From the NCBI GenBank assembly GCA_025362015.1, contig JANYIO010000183.1, forward strand, positions 1 to 57,468: a DNA stretch of 57,468 nt. The letters are read 5' to 3'. Shown in pieces: positions 26,973 through 36,442 of the stretch. Numbering within the stretch: position 1 is the first letter of the stretch; every line of letters begins with the position of its first letter. Origin of the DNA: Gammaproteobacteria bacterium (GTDB taxonomy: Bacteria > Pseudomonadota > Gammaproteobacteria > Pseudomonadales > Cellvibrionaceae). The notes under the pieces are model-generated. The model saw nothing but the letters and a program-made list of their open reading frames with translations, was not told the origin of the DNA and ran no database searches. The position numbers and the translations under genes were made by a program.

Positions 26973-29138
26973 ATGAACGCACAACAAAAGGCGCAGGATA
27001 TTGTTCAATGCTCGCGTATAAGTGAGGGGCATCCTTTTCCACTAGGGGCAACCTGGGATGGAAAAGGGGTTAACTTCGCTTTATTTTCAGCACACGCTAC
27101 CAAAGTCGAACTCTGCCTGTTTGATAGTGAAGGCAAAACTGAACTTGAGCGAATTGAGCTGCCAGAATATACCGACGAAATCTGGCATGGTTTCCTGCCA
27201 GATCTTCAACCTGGCCAGGTTTACGGCTATCGCGTATATGGGCCTTACGAGCCTGAAGCTGGCCATCGCTTTAACCATAACAAACTATTGATTGATCCCT
27301 ACGCCAAGCAATTGGTGGGTGAATTAATTTGGTCAGAGAGTCTGTTTGGTTACACCATAGGCTCGCCGGATGGTGATCTCAGTTTTGATGAGCGTGATAG
27401 TGCGGCCTTTGTACCTAAAGCCAAAGTGATTGACCCGGCCTTTGACTGGAATGGTAAACAAGCGAAGCGAATTGCGGCAGATAACACCATTATTTACGAA
27501 ACCCATGTGCGTGGTATCAGCATGCGCCATCCATCGGTACCGGAGAACTTGCGCGGAACCTTTGCCGGCTTAACCCATCCAGATTTATTGCAACACATTA
27601 GCAAGCTGGGTATCACCAGCGTTGAGTTATTGCCTGTTCACGCGTTTGTGCATGACAACCACTTGCTGGAGCAAGGTTTGCGCAACTATTGGGGGTATAA
27701 CAGCATCGCCTTTTTAGCGCCCCACGCGGAATATCTTGCCAGTGGCGAGCTGCGCGAATTCAAAGAAATGGCCGTAGCCTTACACGATGCCGAGCTTGAG
27801 CTAATTCTGGATGTTGTTTACAACCATACTGCTGAAGGTAGTGAGTTGGGCCCCACCATTTCAATGCGCGGCATAGACAATGCGACCTACTATCGATTAA
27901 TGCCGGACAACAAACGTTATTACATCAATGACTCTGGAACGGGTAATACGCTGGATCTCGGTCATCCATGTGTACTGCGTTTAGTGACAGATTCATTGCG
28001 TTATTGGACTACCGAAATGGGGGTGGATGGTTTTCGCTTTGACCTGGGAACCATACTTGCGCGCGAAAAAACCGGTTTCAATGAACGCCATGGCTTTCAT
28101 CTAGCCTGCCGGCAAGATCCAACCTTAAGCCAGCTAAAACTCATTGCTGAACCTTGGGATTGTGGCCCGGGTGGCTATCAGGTAGGTGCTTTTCCGCCCG
28201 GCTGGTTCGAGTGGAATGATCGCTTTCGCAATACTGTGCGCGCCTTTTGGCGTGGCGATCAAGGCAAGCTCCCCGAGCTCGCCAGCCGTCTTACGGGATC
28301 GGGTGATTTGTTTAATTGGGGCGGCCGCAGGCCGTTTGCCTCGGTTAACTTCATCACCGCCCATGACGGCTTTACGTTGCGCGATTTAGTCAGTCATAAC
28401 GATAAGCACAACGAAGCCAACGGCGATGAAAATCGCGATGGCACCGACAACAATTTATCATCCAATTACGGTGCTGAAGGCCCTACTGATGACCCGCACA
28501 TTACCGCGGTGCGCTTGCGGCAAATGCGTAATCTTTTGAGCACTCTATTCCTTGCACAGGGCACGCCCATGCTGGTTGCGGGCGATGAATTTGGCAACAG
28601 CCAACAAGGCAATAATAATGTGTATTGCCAAGATAACGAGCTTGGGTGGTTGGATTGGAATCTGAATGATGAAGCAAAAGGTTTACTTGAATTCACCCGG
28701 CGGCTTATTAGTTTGCGCCTTACCCATCCTATTCTTCATCGCGGGCGTTTTTTAGTAGGCGCTTACAACGAAGAATTGGGGGTGAAAGATGTTACCTGGC
28801 TTACACCTTCTGGAGCGGAAATGACCAGTGAGTTATGGGAAAGCACTGACGTATCCTGTGTGGGTATGATAATGGACGGCCGCGCGCAGCCCACCGGAAT
28901 TCATCGCTGTGGCGACGACGCAACTTTGCTGCTAATTCTCAATGCACATCAGGGCGCGGTAAATTTTACCTTACCTGAAGTTTCACAAGGCATCGGCTGG
29001 CTTCGTCTGCTGGACACCAACTGCCCGGAACAAGACAGTAGTGACGACTATCAATTCGCACAGGAATTTATTGCAACTGGGCGCTCGCTAATATTATTTG
29101 AATTGCAGAAAAAAAATGCGACGAAGGTTGCACGATGA
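26973..29138 (+). CDS. glgX: Glycogen debranching enzyme GlgX (isoamylase-type)
   Basis: The 721-residue GH13 protein starts with a CBM48 domain ([24 protein letters not shown]) and has the GlgX order of motifs: [12 protein letters not shown], nucleophile Asp in [10 protein letters not shown], Glu in [42 protein letters not shown]-like segment, and the [15 protein letters not shown] segment. It removes short branches from phosphorylase-limited glycogen, supplying linear maltodextrins for TreY. The last four bases overlap the next gene (ATGA), so it also ties the ybhP-clsB-ybhN genes into the operon. Confidence 0.95.
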   Translation: [721 protein letters not shown]

Positions 29139-29983
29139 ATATCCATAGAGATGCGTTATCCAATTCTGATATACCTATTATTTTTGCAAAAAAAATGCAG
29201 ACAGAAAACAACGTAGAAATTATGCAGCCTCATAATAAAATTCGCATACTAACCTTAAATATGCATAAAGGTTTTACCGCGTTGAATCGGCGTTTTATTT
29301 TGCCCGAGCTGCGCGAAGCAGTACGCACCTTGTCTACTGATATTGTTTTTCTGCAAGAAGTTCACGGCACCCAACACGAGCATGCAGCGCGTTTTTCCAA
29401 CTGGCCATCCACATCGCAATATGAATTTTTGGCTGACAGTATGTGGCCAGAATATTCATACGGGCGCAATGCTATTTATCCTCAGGGTGATCACGGCAAT
29501 GCATTGCTGTCTAAGTTTCCTATTATTCGCTACCAAAATCTTAATGTATCGATTGGCAGAATTGAACAGCGTGGCTTACTTCACTCGGTACTGAGAGTGC
29601 CCACCGGAATACCAAGTGATCATAAAGAAGTGCACGCAATTTGTGTGCATTTAGGATTGCGCGAAAACCATCGACGGCGGCAATTGGAACAGTTATGTCA
29701 GCTAGTAGATGCCTTGCCTGAAACTGAAACCATTATTATTGCCGGCGATTTTAATGATTGGCGCAAACGCGCTGATGCGGTGCTGGCTGGCTCTGGTTTT
29801 AAAGAAGCCTTTGTAAATGAATTTGGTACATCTGCAAAAAGTTTTCCAGCGCGCTTTCCATTATTTTGTTTGGACCGAGTTTACGTACGCAACGCTACTA
29901 CTCACAATCCGGAGGTTCTCCAACGCCAACCATGGTCGCATTTGTCTGATCATGCGCCTTTATCCGTGGAGATACATTTATGA
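29135..29983 (+). CDS. ybhP: Endonuclease/exonuclease/phosphatase family protein (YbhP-like)
   Basis: The 282-residue protein carries the metal-dependent EEP fold: NMHKGF, FLQEVHG (Glu), GNALLSKFPI, HLGLRE, AGDFNDWR (Asp/Asn) and the terminal SDHAPL. An internal start at 29222 (MQPHNK) is possible, but a GAAGG site supports 29135. E. coli ybhP, ybhO (clsB) and ybhN are adjacent in the same order, and the order is repeated here with 4-bp and 1-bp overlaps. Substrate is unknown; a lipid or phosphodiester is suggested by the neighbours. Confidence 0.88.
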   Translation: MNIHRDALSNSDIPIIFAKKMQTENNVEIMQPHNKIRILTLNMHKGFTALNRRFILPELREAVRTLSTDIVFLQEVHGTQHEHAARFSNWPSTSQYEFLADSMWPEYSYGRNAIYPQGDHGNALLSKFPIIRYQNLNVSIGRIEQRGLLHSVLRVPTGIPSDHKEVHAICVHLGLRENHRRRQLEQLCQLVDALPETETIIIAGDFNDWRKRADAVLAGSGFKEAFVNEFGTSAKSFPARFPLFCLDRVYVRNATTHNPEVLQRQPWSHLSDHAPLSVEIHL

Positions 29984-31269
29984 ACGATTCCTGGTGCGAC
30001 AATAACGATGTAAAACTTTTGATTAACGGCGAAGAATTTTTCCCCCGCGTGTTCGAATGCATTCGCAAAGCAAGCAAGGAAATTTTGTTAGAAACTTTTA
30101 TCCTGGCGGAAGATAAAGTCGGTAAGGCGTTACAGCTAACACTCATCATGGCTGCGAGGCGTGGCGTACGTGTCGAAGTTACAGTTGACGGTTATGGTAC
30201 TTCCCAATTGAGTAAAAAATTCGTTGACGATCTGATTAATGCAGGTGTAAAACTTCATATATTTGATCCTCAGCACACCTTTGGTGGAATACGCCTTAAT
30301 CTATTTCGTCGCCTGCATCGTAAATTGGTGGTGATAGATGGCGAGTTGGCATTTGTAGGCGGGATTAATTTTTCTGCAGATCATCTCGCGGATTTTGGGC
30401 CACAAGCAAAGCAAGATTATGCTGTTGAATTACGCGGCCCAATCGTGGCAGATATTCGTGACGCTTGCTTGCAATTATTAATCAGTGCCGCTAGTAAAAA
30501 ATATTCCGTTGAATATAAAAAGTATGAAAAATCACCATCGCAACCGCCTTGCGGTAAAATTCGGATGTTGCTTGCCATACGCGATAATCAACGGCACTCA
30601 AAAGATATTCAACGCCAGTATCTACTCGCTATTAGATTAGCCAAACAAAGAATCGTTATTGCCAACGCCTATTTTTTTCCTTGCTTTAAATTATTGCGTG
30701 AATTGCGTCGTGCTGCGCAGCGTGGCGTAAAAGTTACTTTGATTTTACAAGGGCAGCCGGATATGCCATGGGTTAGTGCGCTAACACGTTTGCTTTACAG
30801 TTATTTATTGCGCGCAGGCGTCACAATTTATGAATACCGCCAGCGGCCATTGCACGGAAAAGTTGCATTAGTAGATGACGAATGGGCTACTGTCGGCTCA
30901 AGCAATCTTGATCCGCTGAGCTTATCTTTAAATCTTGAAGCAAATGTTATGATTTTAGATGCGAAATTTAATCGAATGCTTTATGGCCATTTTCAGGAGC
31001 TATCAAAGGCTCATTGCACGCCCATTAATACACAGGTAGCAACACGTGGTTACTGGTGGAAAACGCCGTTAATTTTTCTTAGCTTTCACTTCTTACGCAG
31101 CTTTCCCGCTACCCTGGGATGGTTGCCAGCACATAGTCCAGTAATAAAATTGATTAAATCGAGTAAACCTTTGCAAGACACAAAATTAACAAATACTAAT
31201 ATTGCGATCCATGAAAAAAAAAGTAAAAATATTTCCAAAAATTCATACTATGAAAAGGAAAGCAGCTAA
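29980..31269 (+). CDS. clsB: Cardiolipin synthase B (phospholipase D family)
   Basis: The 429-residue protein has two HKD motifs: HRKLVVIDGELAFVGG and HGKVALVDDEWATVGS. These belong to the PLD superfamily; ClsB-type enzymes condense two phosphatidylglycerol molecules into cardiolipin. There is no N-terminal transmembrane pair, fitting ClsB rather than ClsA. The C-terminus beyond the domain (KLTNTNIAIHEKKSKNISKN...) is low-complexity. The start overlaps ybhP by four bases and the stop overlaps the next ATG (TAATG). The catalytic residues are intact. Confidence 0.9.
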   Translation: MNDSWCDNNDVKLLINGEEFFPRVFECIRKASKEILLETFILAEDKVGKALQLTLIMAARRGVRVEVTVDGYGTSQLSKKFVDDLINAGVKLHIFDPQHTFGGIRLNLFRRLHRKLVVIDGELAFVGGINFSADHLADFGPQAKQDYAVELRGPIVADIRDACLQLLISAASKKYSVEYKKYEKSPSQPPCGKIRMLLAIRDNQRHSKDIQRQYLLAIRLAKQRIVIANAYFFPCFKLLRELRRAAQRGVKVTLILQGQPDMPWVSALTRLLYSYLLRAGVTIYEYRQRPLHGKVALVDDEWATVGSSNLDPLSLSLNLEANVMILDAKFNRMLYGHFQELSKAHCTPINTQVATRGYWWKTPLIFLSFHFLRSFPATLGWLPAHSPVIKLIKSSKPLQDTKLTNTNIAIHEKKSKNISKNSYYEKESS

Positions 31270-32261
31270 TGACTACATCGGAATCCACTATTAAGGCACA
31301 TCCTGTAGCAAGGCCTGCCACACCCTCTCCTGGGCGAGGTCGAAAATGGTTGTGGGGAAAACGCATATTAATGGCTGGTTTTTTTATAGTGGTATTTTTC
31401 CTGCTCCTTATGATATTTAAAAAAATAGATTGGGTGGAAGTAAAGTCGGCGTTACATGCCTATAAACTCAGTACCTTAAGCATTGCTTTCCTGGTTGCAA
31501 CAAGTAGTTTCGTGGTGCTTTGTTGTTACGATTTACTTGCGCGAAAATATACACGCCACACGTTACCTGCACGTCAAATTTTACCTTTAGCCTTTGTCTG
31601 CAGTGTTTTCAATCTTAACTTGTCATGGGTGGGCGGATTCTCATCGCGCTATCGGCTTTATTCCCGCTTGGGGTTGAATACAGCCACAATAACCCGGATT
31701 ATAAGTTTTAACCTGGTTACCAATTGGCTTGGTTACTTTATTGTTGCAGGAGCCATTTTTTCCCTGGGGTTTTTAGACTTACCCGATAACTGGAAAATAG
31801 GCGAAACCTTATTACAAATAATAGGTTTTATGTTGCTGTTGGGAGCGCTGGGTTATTTTCTGGCATGTTGTTTTGCAAAGCGTCGCAGTTTTAAAATTTA
31901 TAAACAGCAAGTCACTTTACCCACATTTAAAATTGCACTTAATCAAGCCGGACTTGCCATAACCAACTGGTGTTTAATGGCACTAATTATATTTGTACTA
32001 TTTCTCGGTAAGGTACCTTACCCGACAATATTAGGAGTTTTATTAATTAGTAGCATTGCCGGAATTATTACACACATTCCTGGAGGCCTTGGTGTTATTG
32101 AAACGGTTTTTTTAGCGATGCTAGACCAGCGAGTCTCCAACGGTACTATTCTCGCCGCTTTAATTGGCTATCGCTTTATCTATTTCCTAATACCTTTAGC
32201 AATAGCGTTTGTTGTTTATTTAGTGCTGGAATCGCGTGCGAAAAAAATGTCTCACGCGTAA
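31269..32261 (+). CDS. ybhN: YbhN/UPF0104 family membrane protein (lysylphosphatidylglycerol synthase-like)
   Basis: The 330-residue protein has about eight transmembrane segments and the family features SWVGGFSSRYRLYSRLGL and ITHIPGGLGVIETVFL. It is homologous to the membrane half of MprF-type lysyl-PG flippases, but has no synthase domain. It is the last gene of ybhP-clsB-ybhN, which suggests a role in moving or modifying anionic phospholipids. The gene starts on the last base of the clsB stop codon. Exact substrate is not known. Confidence 0.88.
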   Translation: MTTSESTIKAHPVARPATPSPGRGRKWLWGKRILMAGFFIVVFFLLLMIFKKIDWVEVKSALHAYKLSTLSIAFLVATSSFVVLCCYDLLARKYTRHTLPARQILPLAFVCSVFNLNLSWVGGFSSRYRLYSRLGLNTATITRIISFNLVTNWLGYFIVAGAIFSLGFLDLPDNWKIGETLLQIIGFMLLLGALGYFLACCFAKRRSFKIYKQQVTLPTFKIALNQAGLAITNWCLMALIIFVLFLGKVPYPTILGVLLISSIAGIITHIPGGLGVIETVFLAMLDQRVSNGTILAALIGYRFIYFLIPLAIAFVVYLVLESRAKKMSHA

Positions 32262-32301
32262 TTAAACAAACCAGGCAATTAAAAAAACTGATCGCTGCGA
32301 G

Positions 32302-32329
32302 GGCTACAAGTACATGGCTACAAGTGTGA
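32302..32329 (-). repeat. 2 x 14-bp repeat on the stop codon of a small gene
   Basis: On the minus strand the unit tcacacttgtagcc (32316-32329) is followed by atgtacttgtagcc (32302-32315). The first unit contains the stop codon of the 48-residue gene at 32318-32320. Confidence 0.75.
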
Positions 32330-32464
32330 TGACCGGTCAGGCTGACTACAAGATACATAACCTGCAGTATTAGGGCAGTCTGTTATCATGCCGTAAACAA
32401 AAAAGCCTACGAGTAAAACTCCCAGCACACCTAAAATTACACTAATTGTTTTAGATATTTTCAT
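32318..32464 (-). CDS. 48-residue small membrane protein
   Basis: Translation on the minus strand gives MKISKTISVILGVLGVLLVG and on to DRSSHL, with one transmembrane helix (residues ~7-25) and a short Cys-containing tail (TDCPNTAGYVSCSQPD). A ggaact site stands before the ATG. I do not recognise the family. Support comes from a membrane-protein composition and from a 14-bp duplication that covers its stop codon, the same pattern seen at other real gene ends in this window. It is followed at 32494-32721 (upstream on this strand) by another minus-strand small gene. Confidence 0.5.
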   Translation of the reverse strand: MKISKTISVILGVLGVLLVGFFVYGMITDCPNTAGYVSCSQPDRSSHL

Positions 32465-32493
32465 CGTTAGTTCCATTATTGTTAATAGGGTTT

Positions 32494-32721
32494 TTAAATG
32501 CGAATCTGGCCATTGCGGAGCTGCATGCGGGTAAGGTTTTTAATGGATGCTCGTTGGTAGCTATGGCGATCCCTATTCTCTTCATCCGATTCGTAAATAG
32601 AATCTTTTGGTGCGTGACTTTTTGCAATTTTACGCGCCGCTGATTTTCGTGGCTGCTCGCCTACATGACGAATTAGTTTACCACTACAAAAATCGCTATA
32701 ACTGTTTTCATCTCTGTTCAT
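32494..32721 (-). CDS. Small basic hypothetical protein (75 aa)
   Basis: An AGGAG site six bases upstream selects the ATG at 32721 rather than the longer frame from 32787. The 75-residue product is polar, charged and probably disordered (MNRDENSYSDFCSGKLIRHV, KSAARKIAKSHAPKD, RNGQIRI). No domain is recognised. It is divergent from the DUF883 gene and belongs to the cluster of small stress-type genes. Confidence 0.6.
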   Translation of the reverse strand: MNRDENSYSDFCSGKLIRHVGEQPRKSAARKIAKSHAPKDSIYESDEENRDRHSYQRASIKNLTRMQLRNGQIRI

Positions 32722-33025
32722 AATCGGCTCCTGAGAATTCCTCAATTCAGATTTGTAGAAGACACCAAGTTCGATGTCGCATTGCAAACGTTAAATAAAA
32801 ATTTGATTATCGTCGGTGTGTTAACGCTCTTATAAAAACATTGTATTAACAGGCTTAATCTAGCGAAATATGAGATTTGAATAAGTGAGGTGACGCACAG
32901 ACTGAGTTAGGTTTGGCGCTTATTGTTGGGCCATAGATTGGCTTTGCGTAAAGACTTCCTTGCATGCACTAATCTAGAATTAATGTTCAATAAACAATGT
33001 TAAATAAACTATGAGGGCATCAGCC
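32722..33025. other. Intergenic region upstream of the DUF883 gene
   Basis: This 304-bp AT-rich stretch separates two divergent small genes and should contain both promoters. I find no repeat array, hairpin or convincing open frame in it. A GAGGG ribosome-binding site is at 33013-33017. Confidence 0.5.
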
Positions 33026-33382
33026 ATGTTAACTTCAGCAAGCAACGTAAAATCAGAATTCAATAGCGGAAAAAATCAACTGCAAAATGCTTCATCTGAT
33101 CTCTCCCACGAATTCAAAAGTTTTGTGTGCGATATTGAAAACCTAATTAAAGAAACAGCATCACTCACCGGTGATGATTTAGCCAAGGCAAAAACCAGGA
33201 TCGCTCAACGTATTGAAGTCGCAAAACAATCTGCTGGCGAAGTGGGTAGTTCACTCGCGCAACAGGCGCGCAAAACTGCAGAAGTAACTAATCAATATGT
33301 TCATGATCAACCTTGGACAGTGATTGGCGCAGGCGCCGCGATTACCTTTCTGCTCGGCTTTTTACTTGCGCGTCGCGATTAA
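33026..33382 (+). CDS. DUF883 (ElaB/YqjD-like) membrane-anchored protein
   Basis: GAGGG lies 8 bases before the ATG at 33026, favoured over the upstream ATG at 33011. The 118-residue protein has a helical N-terminal region (residues ~15-85, IENLIKETASLTGDDLAKAKTRIAQRI) and a C-terminal transmembrane helix (TVIGAGAAITFLLGFLLARRD), the ElaB/YqjD/YgaM layout. Such proteins bind ribosomes at the membrane and are induced in stationary phase in E. coli. The stop is followed by a hairpin at 33425-33458. Confidence 0.88.
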   Translation: MLTSASNVKSEFNSGKNQLQNASSDLSHEFKSFVCDIENLIKETASLTGDDLAKAKTRIAQRIEVAKQSAGEVGSSLAQQARKTAEVTNQYVHDQPWTVIGAGAAITFLLGFLLARRD

Positions 33383-33424
33383 AATATTCCTATTACTTGC
33401 AAAGCTTTTTAACTACAACTTTTA

Positions 33425-33458
33425 ACTACAGCAGCATGGATTGCTCCTGTAGTCTTTT
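33425..33458 (+). terminator. Terminator after the DUF883 gene
   Basis: ACTACAG (33425-33431) pairs with CTGTAGT (33447-33453) with an inner AGCA/TGCT pairing, followed by cttttat. The left arm lies in a small 14-bp duplication (ttttaactacaac, then ttttaactacagc). Confidence 0.6.
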
Positions 33459-33578
33459 ATCGTTACCAGTTCAATGCTAGCCTCGCTTATCATTATTTTT
33501 TAACCCATAAAATTTGTAGTATTTAAACCCGATACGAAGTACAACATGACTATTCATTTTAGGGAAAGTCTGTGCGCT

Positions 33579-35855
33579 TTACGAAAAGTCAGTACGTTGA
33601 TGGTTGCGAAGCATCGGCAATGCATTACTGACGAGTAACCTGGAAAAATCTTCTGCAGGCATTGGTGAGCTTAAGTACAAACCTTGCGCCTCATCGCATC
33701 TATGGCTGCGCAAAAAAGCAAATTGCTCCAGCGTTTCTACGCCTTCAGCAAGCACTCGCTGCTTCAGATTTTTTCCCATGGCGATGATGGCGCTAACGAT
33801 CGTAGCATTGTCGTTTTCCCTAGCGTGATCGCGCATATCCAGGTCGCGCATAAAAGAGCTGTCAATTTTCAAAGTGCCAACAGGAAAGCGTTTTAAATAA
33901 CTAAGACTAGAGTAACCTGTGCCAAAATCATCGATAGTTAGCTGCACTCCTATAGCTTTAAGTGATTCCAGCAGCGTCACAGAGAGCTCTGCATCGCGCA
34001 TAAGAATAGTTTCAGTAAATTCCAACTCCAGATAGTAAGGCGGTAAACCAGTTTCCCGTAAAACTTGAGAAATTCCGTCGAGAAAGTATTTATGTTTTAA
34101 TTCTGCAGCAGAAATATTAATGGCAATAGGCATAATTCGTAGCCCCGCATTTAACCAGGTGCGAAGTTGCTGGCAAGCCTCGCGTAACACCCAGCCACCG
34201 ATGGGAATAATAAGCCCACACTCTTCGGCAATGCTTAAAAATTCTGCGGGATAAATGAGACCTAACTTGGGGTTTTGCCAGCGAATCAGCGCTTCTGCGC
34301 CAACAATAATGCCTGAGGCGATATCGATTTTAGGTTGGTAGTGCAATATAAATTCTTGTTGTTTAATTGCGCGACGCAGGCTCGCTTCAATAAATGAACG
34401 CTGCATAGCACGCGCATTCATTTCCATTTTAAAAAACTGAAAATTATTCCGACCGATTATTTTTGCATGATACATGGCTGCATCAGCATTCTGCATCAGC
34501 GCTTCTGCATTTTTACCATCGCCAGGATAAACACTAATACCTATGCTTAAGGTGATGTGTAGCTCATGCACACCAATAAGATGCGGTTCCGAAAAAGCTA
34601 CAAATAATTTTTCAGCCGTGAGGGCTGCATCTTGTGGGCGTTCAATCTCACTTAATAAAATTACAAACTCATCGCCACCTTGACGACATACGGTATCTGT
34701 CGCGCGTACGCAGCTAACTAAACGTTCAGCCACGGATTGTAAAAGTTGATCGCCAATTGCATGGCCCAAGGAATCATTAATATGTTTAAAAAAATCCAAA
34801 TCAATAAATAGGAGTGCAACTTGCATGTTATTGCGATACGCCAAGCCTATTGCCTGTGATAAGCGCTCAGTCAACAACAAACGGTTGGGTAATCCTGTTA
34901 GAAAGTCATGCTGTGCCAAATGCGTCATTTTTAATGCTGTGGTGCGCGAATCGTCGGCATTGTGAAATATAATCACTGCGCCCGTGGCTTTTCCATCGCG
35001 GTTATAAATTGCTTTGATAGAGTTTTCAATAACGCATTCAGTGCCATCGGAGCGCAGTAATATTGGGTTGGCTTCCAATGTTACTATTTCATTTTCGTGA
35101 ATAATTCTTGTTGTGGAATTAATTACTGCTTTGCGCGTTGTGCTATTAATAATGTTAAAAACTTCAGCAATAGGGCGCCCAAGGGCATCATTTTGCGGCC
35201 AACCTGTCATTATTTCGGCCGCGCGATTGATATAAATTAAATTGCCTGCAAGATCAATGCTTAGCACAGCATCGCCGATTGCATTCAGTGTAATCCGTGA
35301 ACGCTCTCTTTCCTCGAATAATTCTTTTTCGACGGCACACACCACTAGCTCATGTTTTTTATGTTCTGTTATATAACGTAAAGCTCGCGGCAGCCAGTAA
35401 CTATTAATATGGTTTTTGGTAAAAAAATCATGTGCACCACGCGCAAAAATTTGTTGTGCTCGCTCTTCATTATTATCCAGCACTAATATTAATGAGTCGG
35501 GTGCCGCTTGAACAACCTGATCGAATGCGGCAAGGCTCTGGTCACTATTTGGTGTAATGTTCGCTCGGTTTTCGCCGCGAGATACAAAATTAGAAGCAGA
35601 ATTCAACGAAGTGTTAAGGGTAGAATTAAGAGAGCAATTAAGAGAAGAGTCAGAGAGCATCAAATCAAGGATAACGACATCAATAGGTTCGTGTTCAGAC
35701 CCGCTCTTGAGTCGAGCCAAACCCGCCGCAAGCGATGTCACCCACTGTATGCAATATGGGTTGTCCTTTACGTTCGAAAGTGCCGCCTGTACAAGCTCCG
35801 CATCATCAGCATTGTCTTCAATGAGCAAGATGTTTATCAGCGTTTTACTCACCAT
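33579..35855 (-). CDS. Response regulator with PAS, GGDEF and EAL domains
   Basis: The 758-residue protein has an N-terminal REC domain (LLIEDNADDAELV; phosphoacceptor Asp in VVILDLMLSD). It continues with a PAS domain (~190-300, RITLNAIGDAVLSIDLAGNL), a GGDEF domain (~325-480, RQGGDEFVILLSE intact) and an EAL domain (~500-745, IVGAEALIRW, LKIDSSF, EGVET). Both c-di-GMP synthesis and degradation motifs look intact. The REC domain has an insertion of ~45 residues after the phosphoacceptor Asp, including 12-bp repeats encoding (S/T)LNx (SLNC, SLNS, TLNT, SLNS). No cognate kinase is adjacent; the nearest kinase is at 41074. Confidence 0.92.
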   Translation of the reverse strand: MVSKTLINILLIEDNADDAELVQAALSNVKDNPYCIQWVTSLAAGLARLKSGSEHEPIDVVILDLMLSDSSLNCSLNSTLNTSLNSASNFVSRGENRANITPNSDQSLAAFDQVVQAAPDSLILVLDNNEERAQQIFARGAHDFFTKNHINSYWLPRALRYITEHKKHELVVCAVEKELFEERERSRITLNAIGDAVLSIDLAGNLIYINRAAEIMTGWPQNDALGRPIAEVFNIINSTTRKAVINSTTRIIHENEIVTLEANPILLRSDGTECVIENSIKAIYNRDGKATGAVIIFHNADDSRTTALKMTHLAQHDFLTGLPNRLLLTERLSQAIGLAYRNNMQVALLFIDLDFFKHINDSLGHAIGDQLLQSVAERLVSCVRATDTVCRQGGDEFVILLSEIERPQDAALTAEKLFVAFSEPHLIGVHELHITLSIGISVYPGDGKNAEALMQNADAAMYHAKIIGRNNFQFFKMEMNARAMQRSFIEASLRRAIKQQEFILHYQPKIDIASGIIVGAEALIRWQNPKLGLIYPAEFLSIAEECGLIIPIGGWVLREACQQLRTWLNAGLRIMPIAINISAAELKHKYFLDGISQVLRETGLPPYYLELEFTETILMRDAELSVTLLESLKAIGVQLTIDDFGTGYSSLSYLKRFPVGTLKIDSSFMRDLDMRDHARENDNATIVSAIIAMGKNLKQRVLAEGVETLEQFAFLRSHRCDEAQGLYLSSPMPAEDFSRLLVSNALPMLRNHQRTDFS
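35593..35652 (-). repeat. 12-bp in-frame tandem repeats (SLNx) in the REC domain
   Basis: About four to five degenerate 12-bp units encode SLNC-SLNS-TLNT-SLNS-ASN within a Ser/Asn-rich insertion that follows the phosphoacceptor strand. Confidence 0.75.
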
Positions 35856-36442
35856 AGGTATCCAGAAAAATTTACGTTAGTTAATTGAAACAGCTTTAAT
35901 TTCCGGCATTTCTATTGCGGTTCAGTCAATCCAGTAATCTAGTGTCAATCCAGCAACCTAGTACGGTTTCAGAAAGCGGCATAGCAATAACTTAACATCT
36001 AGCAATACCGTATAAATAACCCAATATAGCTAGACTAGTCTTACTGCCGGCGCTACTCAGTACGCTGACACACAGATACTAAACAGCCCGCCAGCGTTGC
36101 AAAGCGAGGGGTCATGTATCCTCACTGCCTGCCAGCAGCACTGCTTCCACTCCGCATGCGCATTGCTTTTTTAATGGCGTAAAAATCTATATTGTGAATA
36201 AGTTCCCAATTATTTTTTTGTGCCACTACTAAATATCTGCAATTTTATCTTTCACTTTAATGACTAAAAAATTTCGAAAAAATATTAAATTAGTGAAAAT
36301 TTATTTAATAGTTATTACATATTTTTATGTGAGTTGTCGAACAGATCATGGCATCTTTAAGCAATATTATTTGCTGCGAAAGTGCAAGGCATTTAGCCGC
36401 GCTCTCTATTTACCTAATACTTAAATGAGCAGGAGATTTAAA
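35856..36442. other. Intergenic region between the GGDEF-EAL gene and the PRC-barrel gene
   Basis: The 587-bp region is AT-rich and divergent, so it should contain both promoters. A 2 x 19-bp tandem repeat lies at 35925-35962 (gtcaatccagtaatctagt then gtcaatccagcaacctagt). I see no convincing small gene. The PRC-barrel gene has an AGGAG site 9 bases before 36443. Confidence 0.6.
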
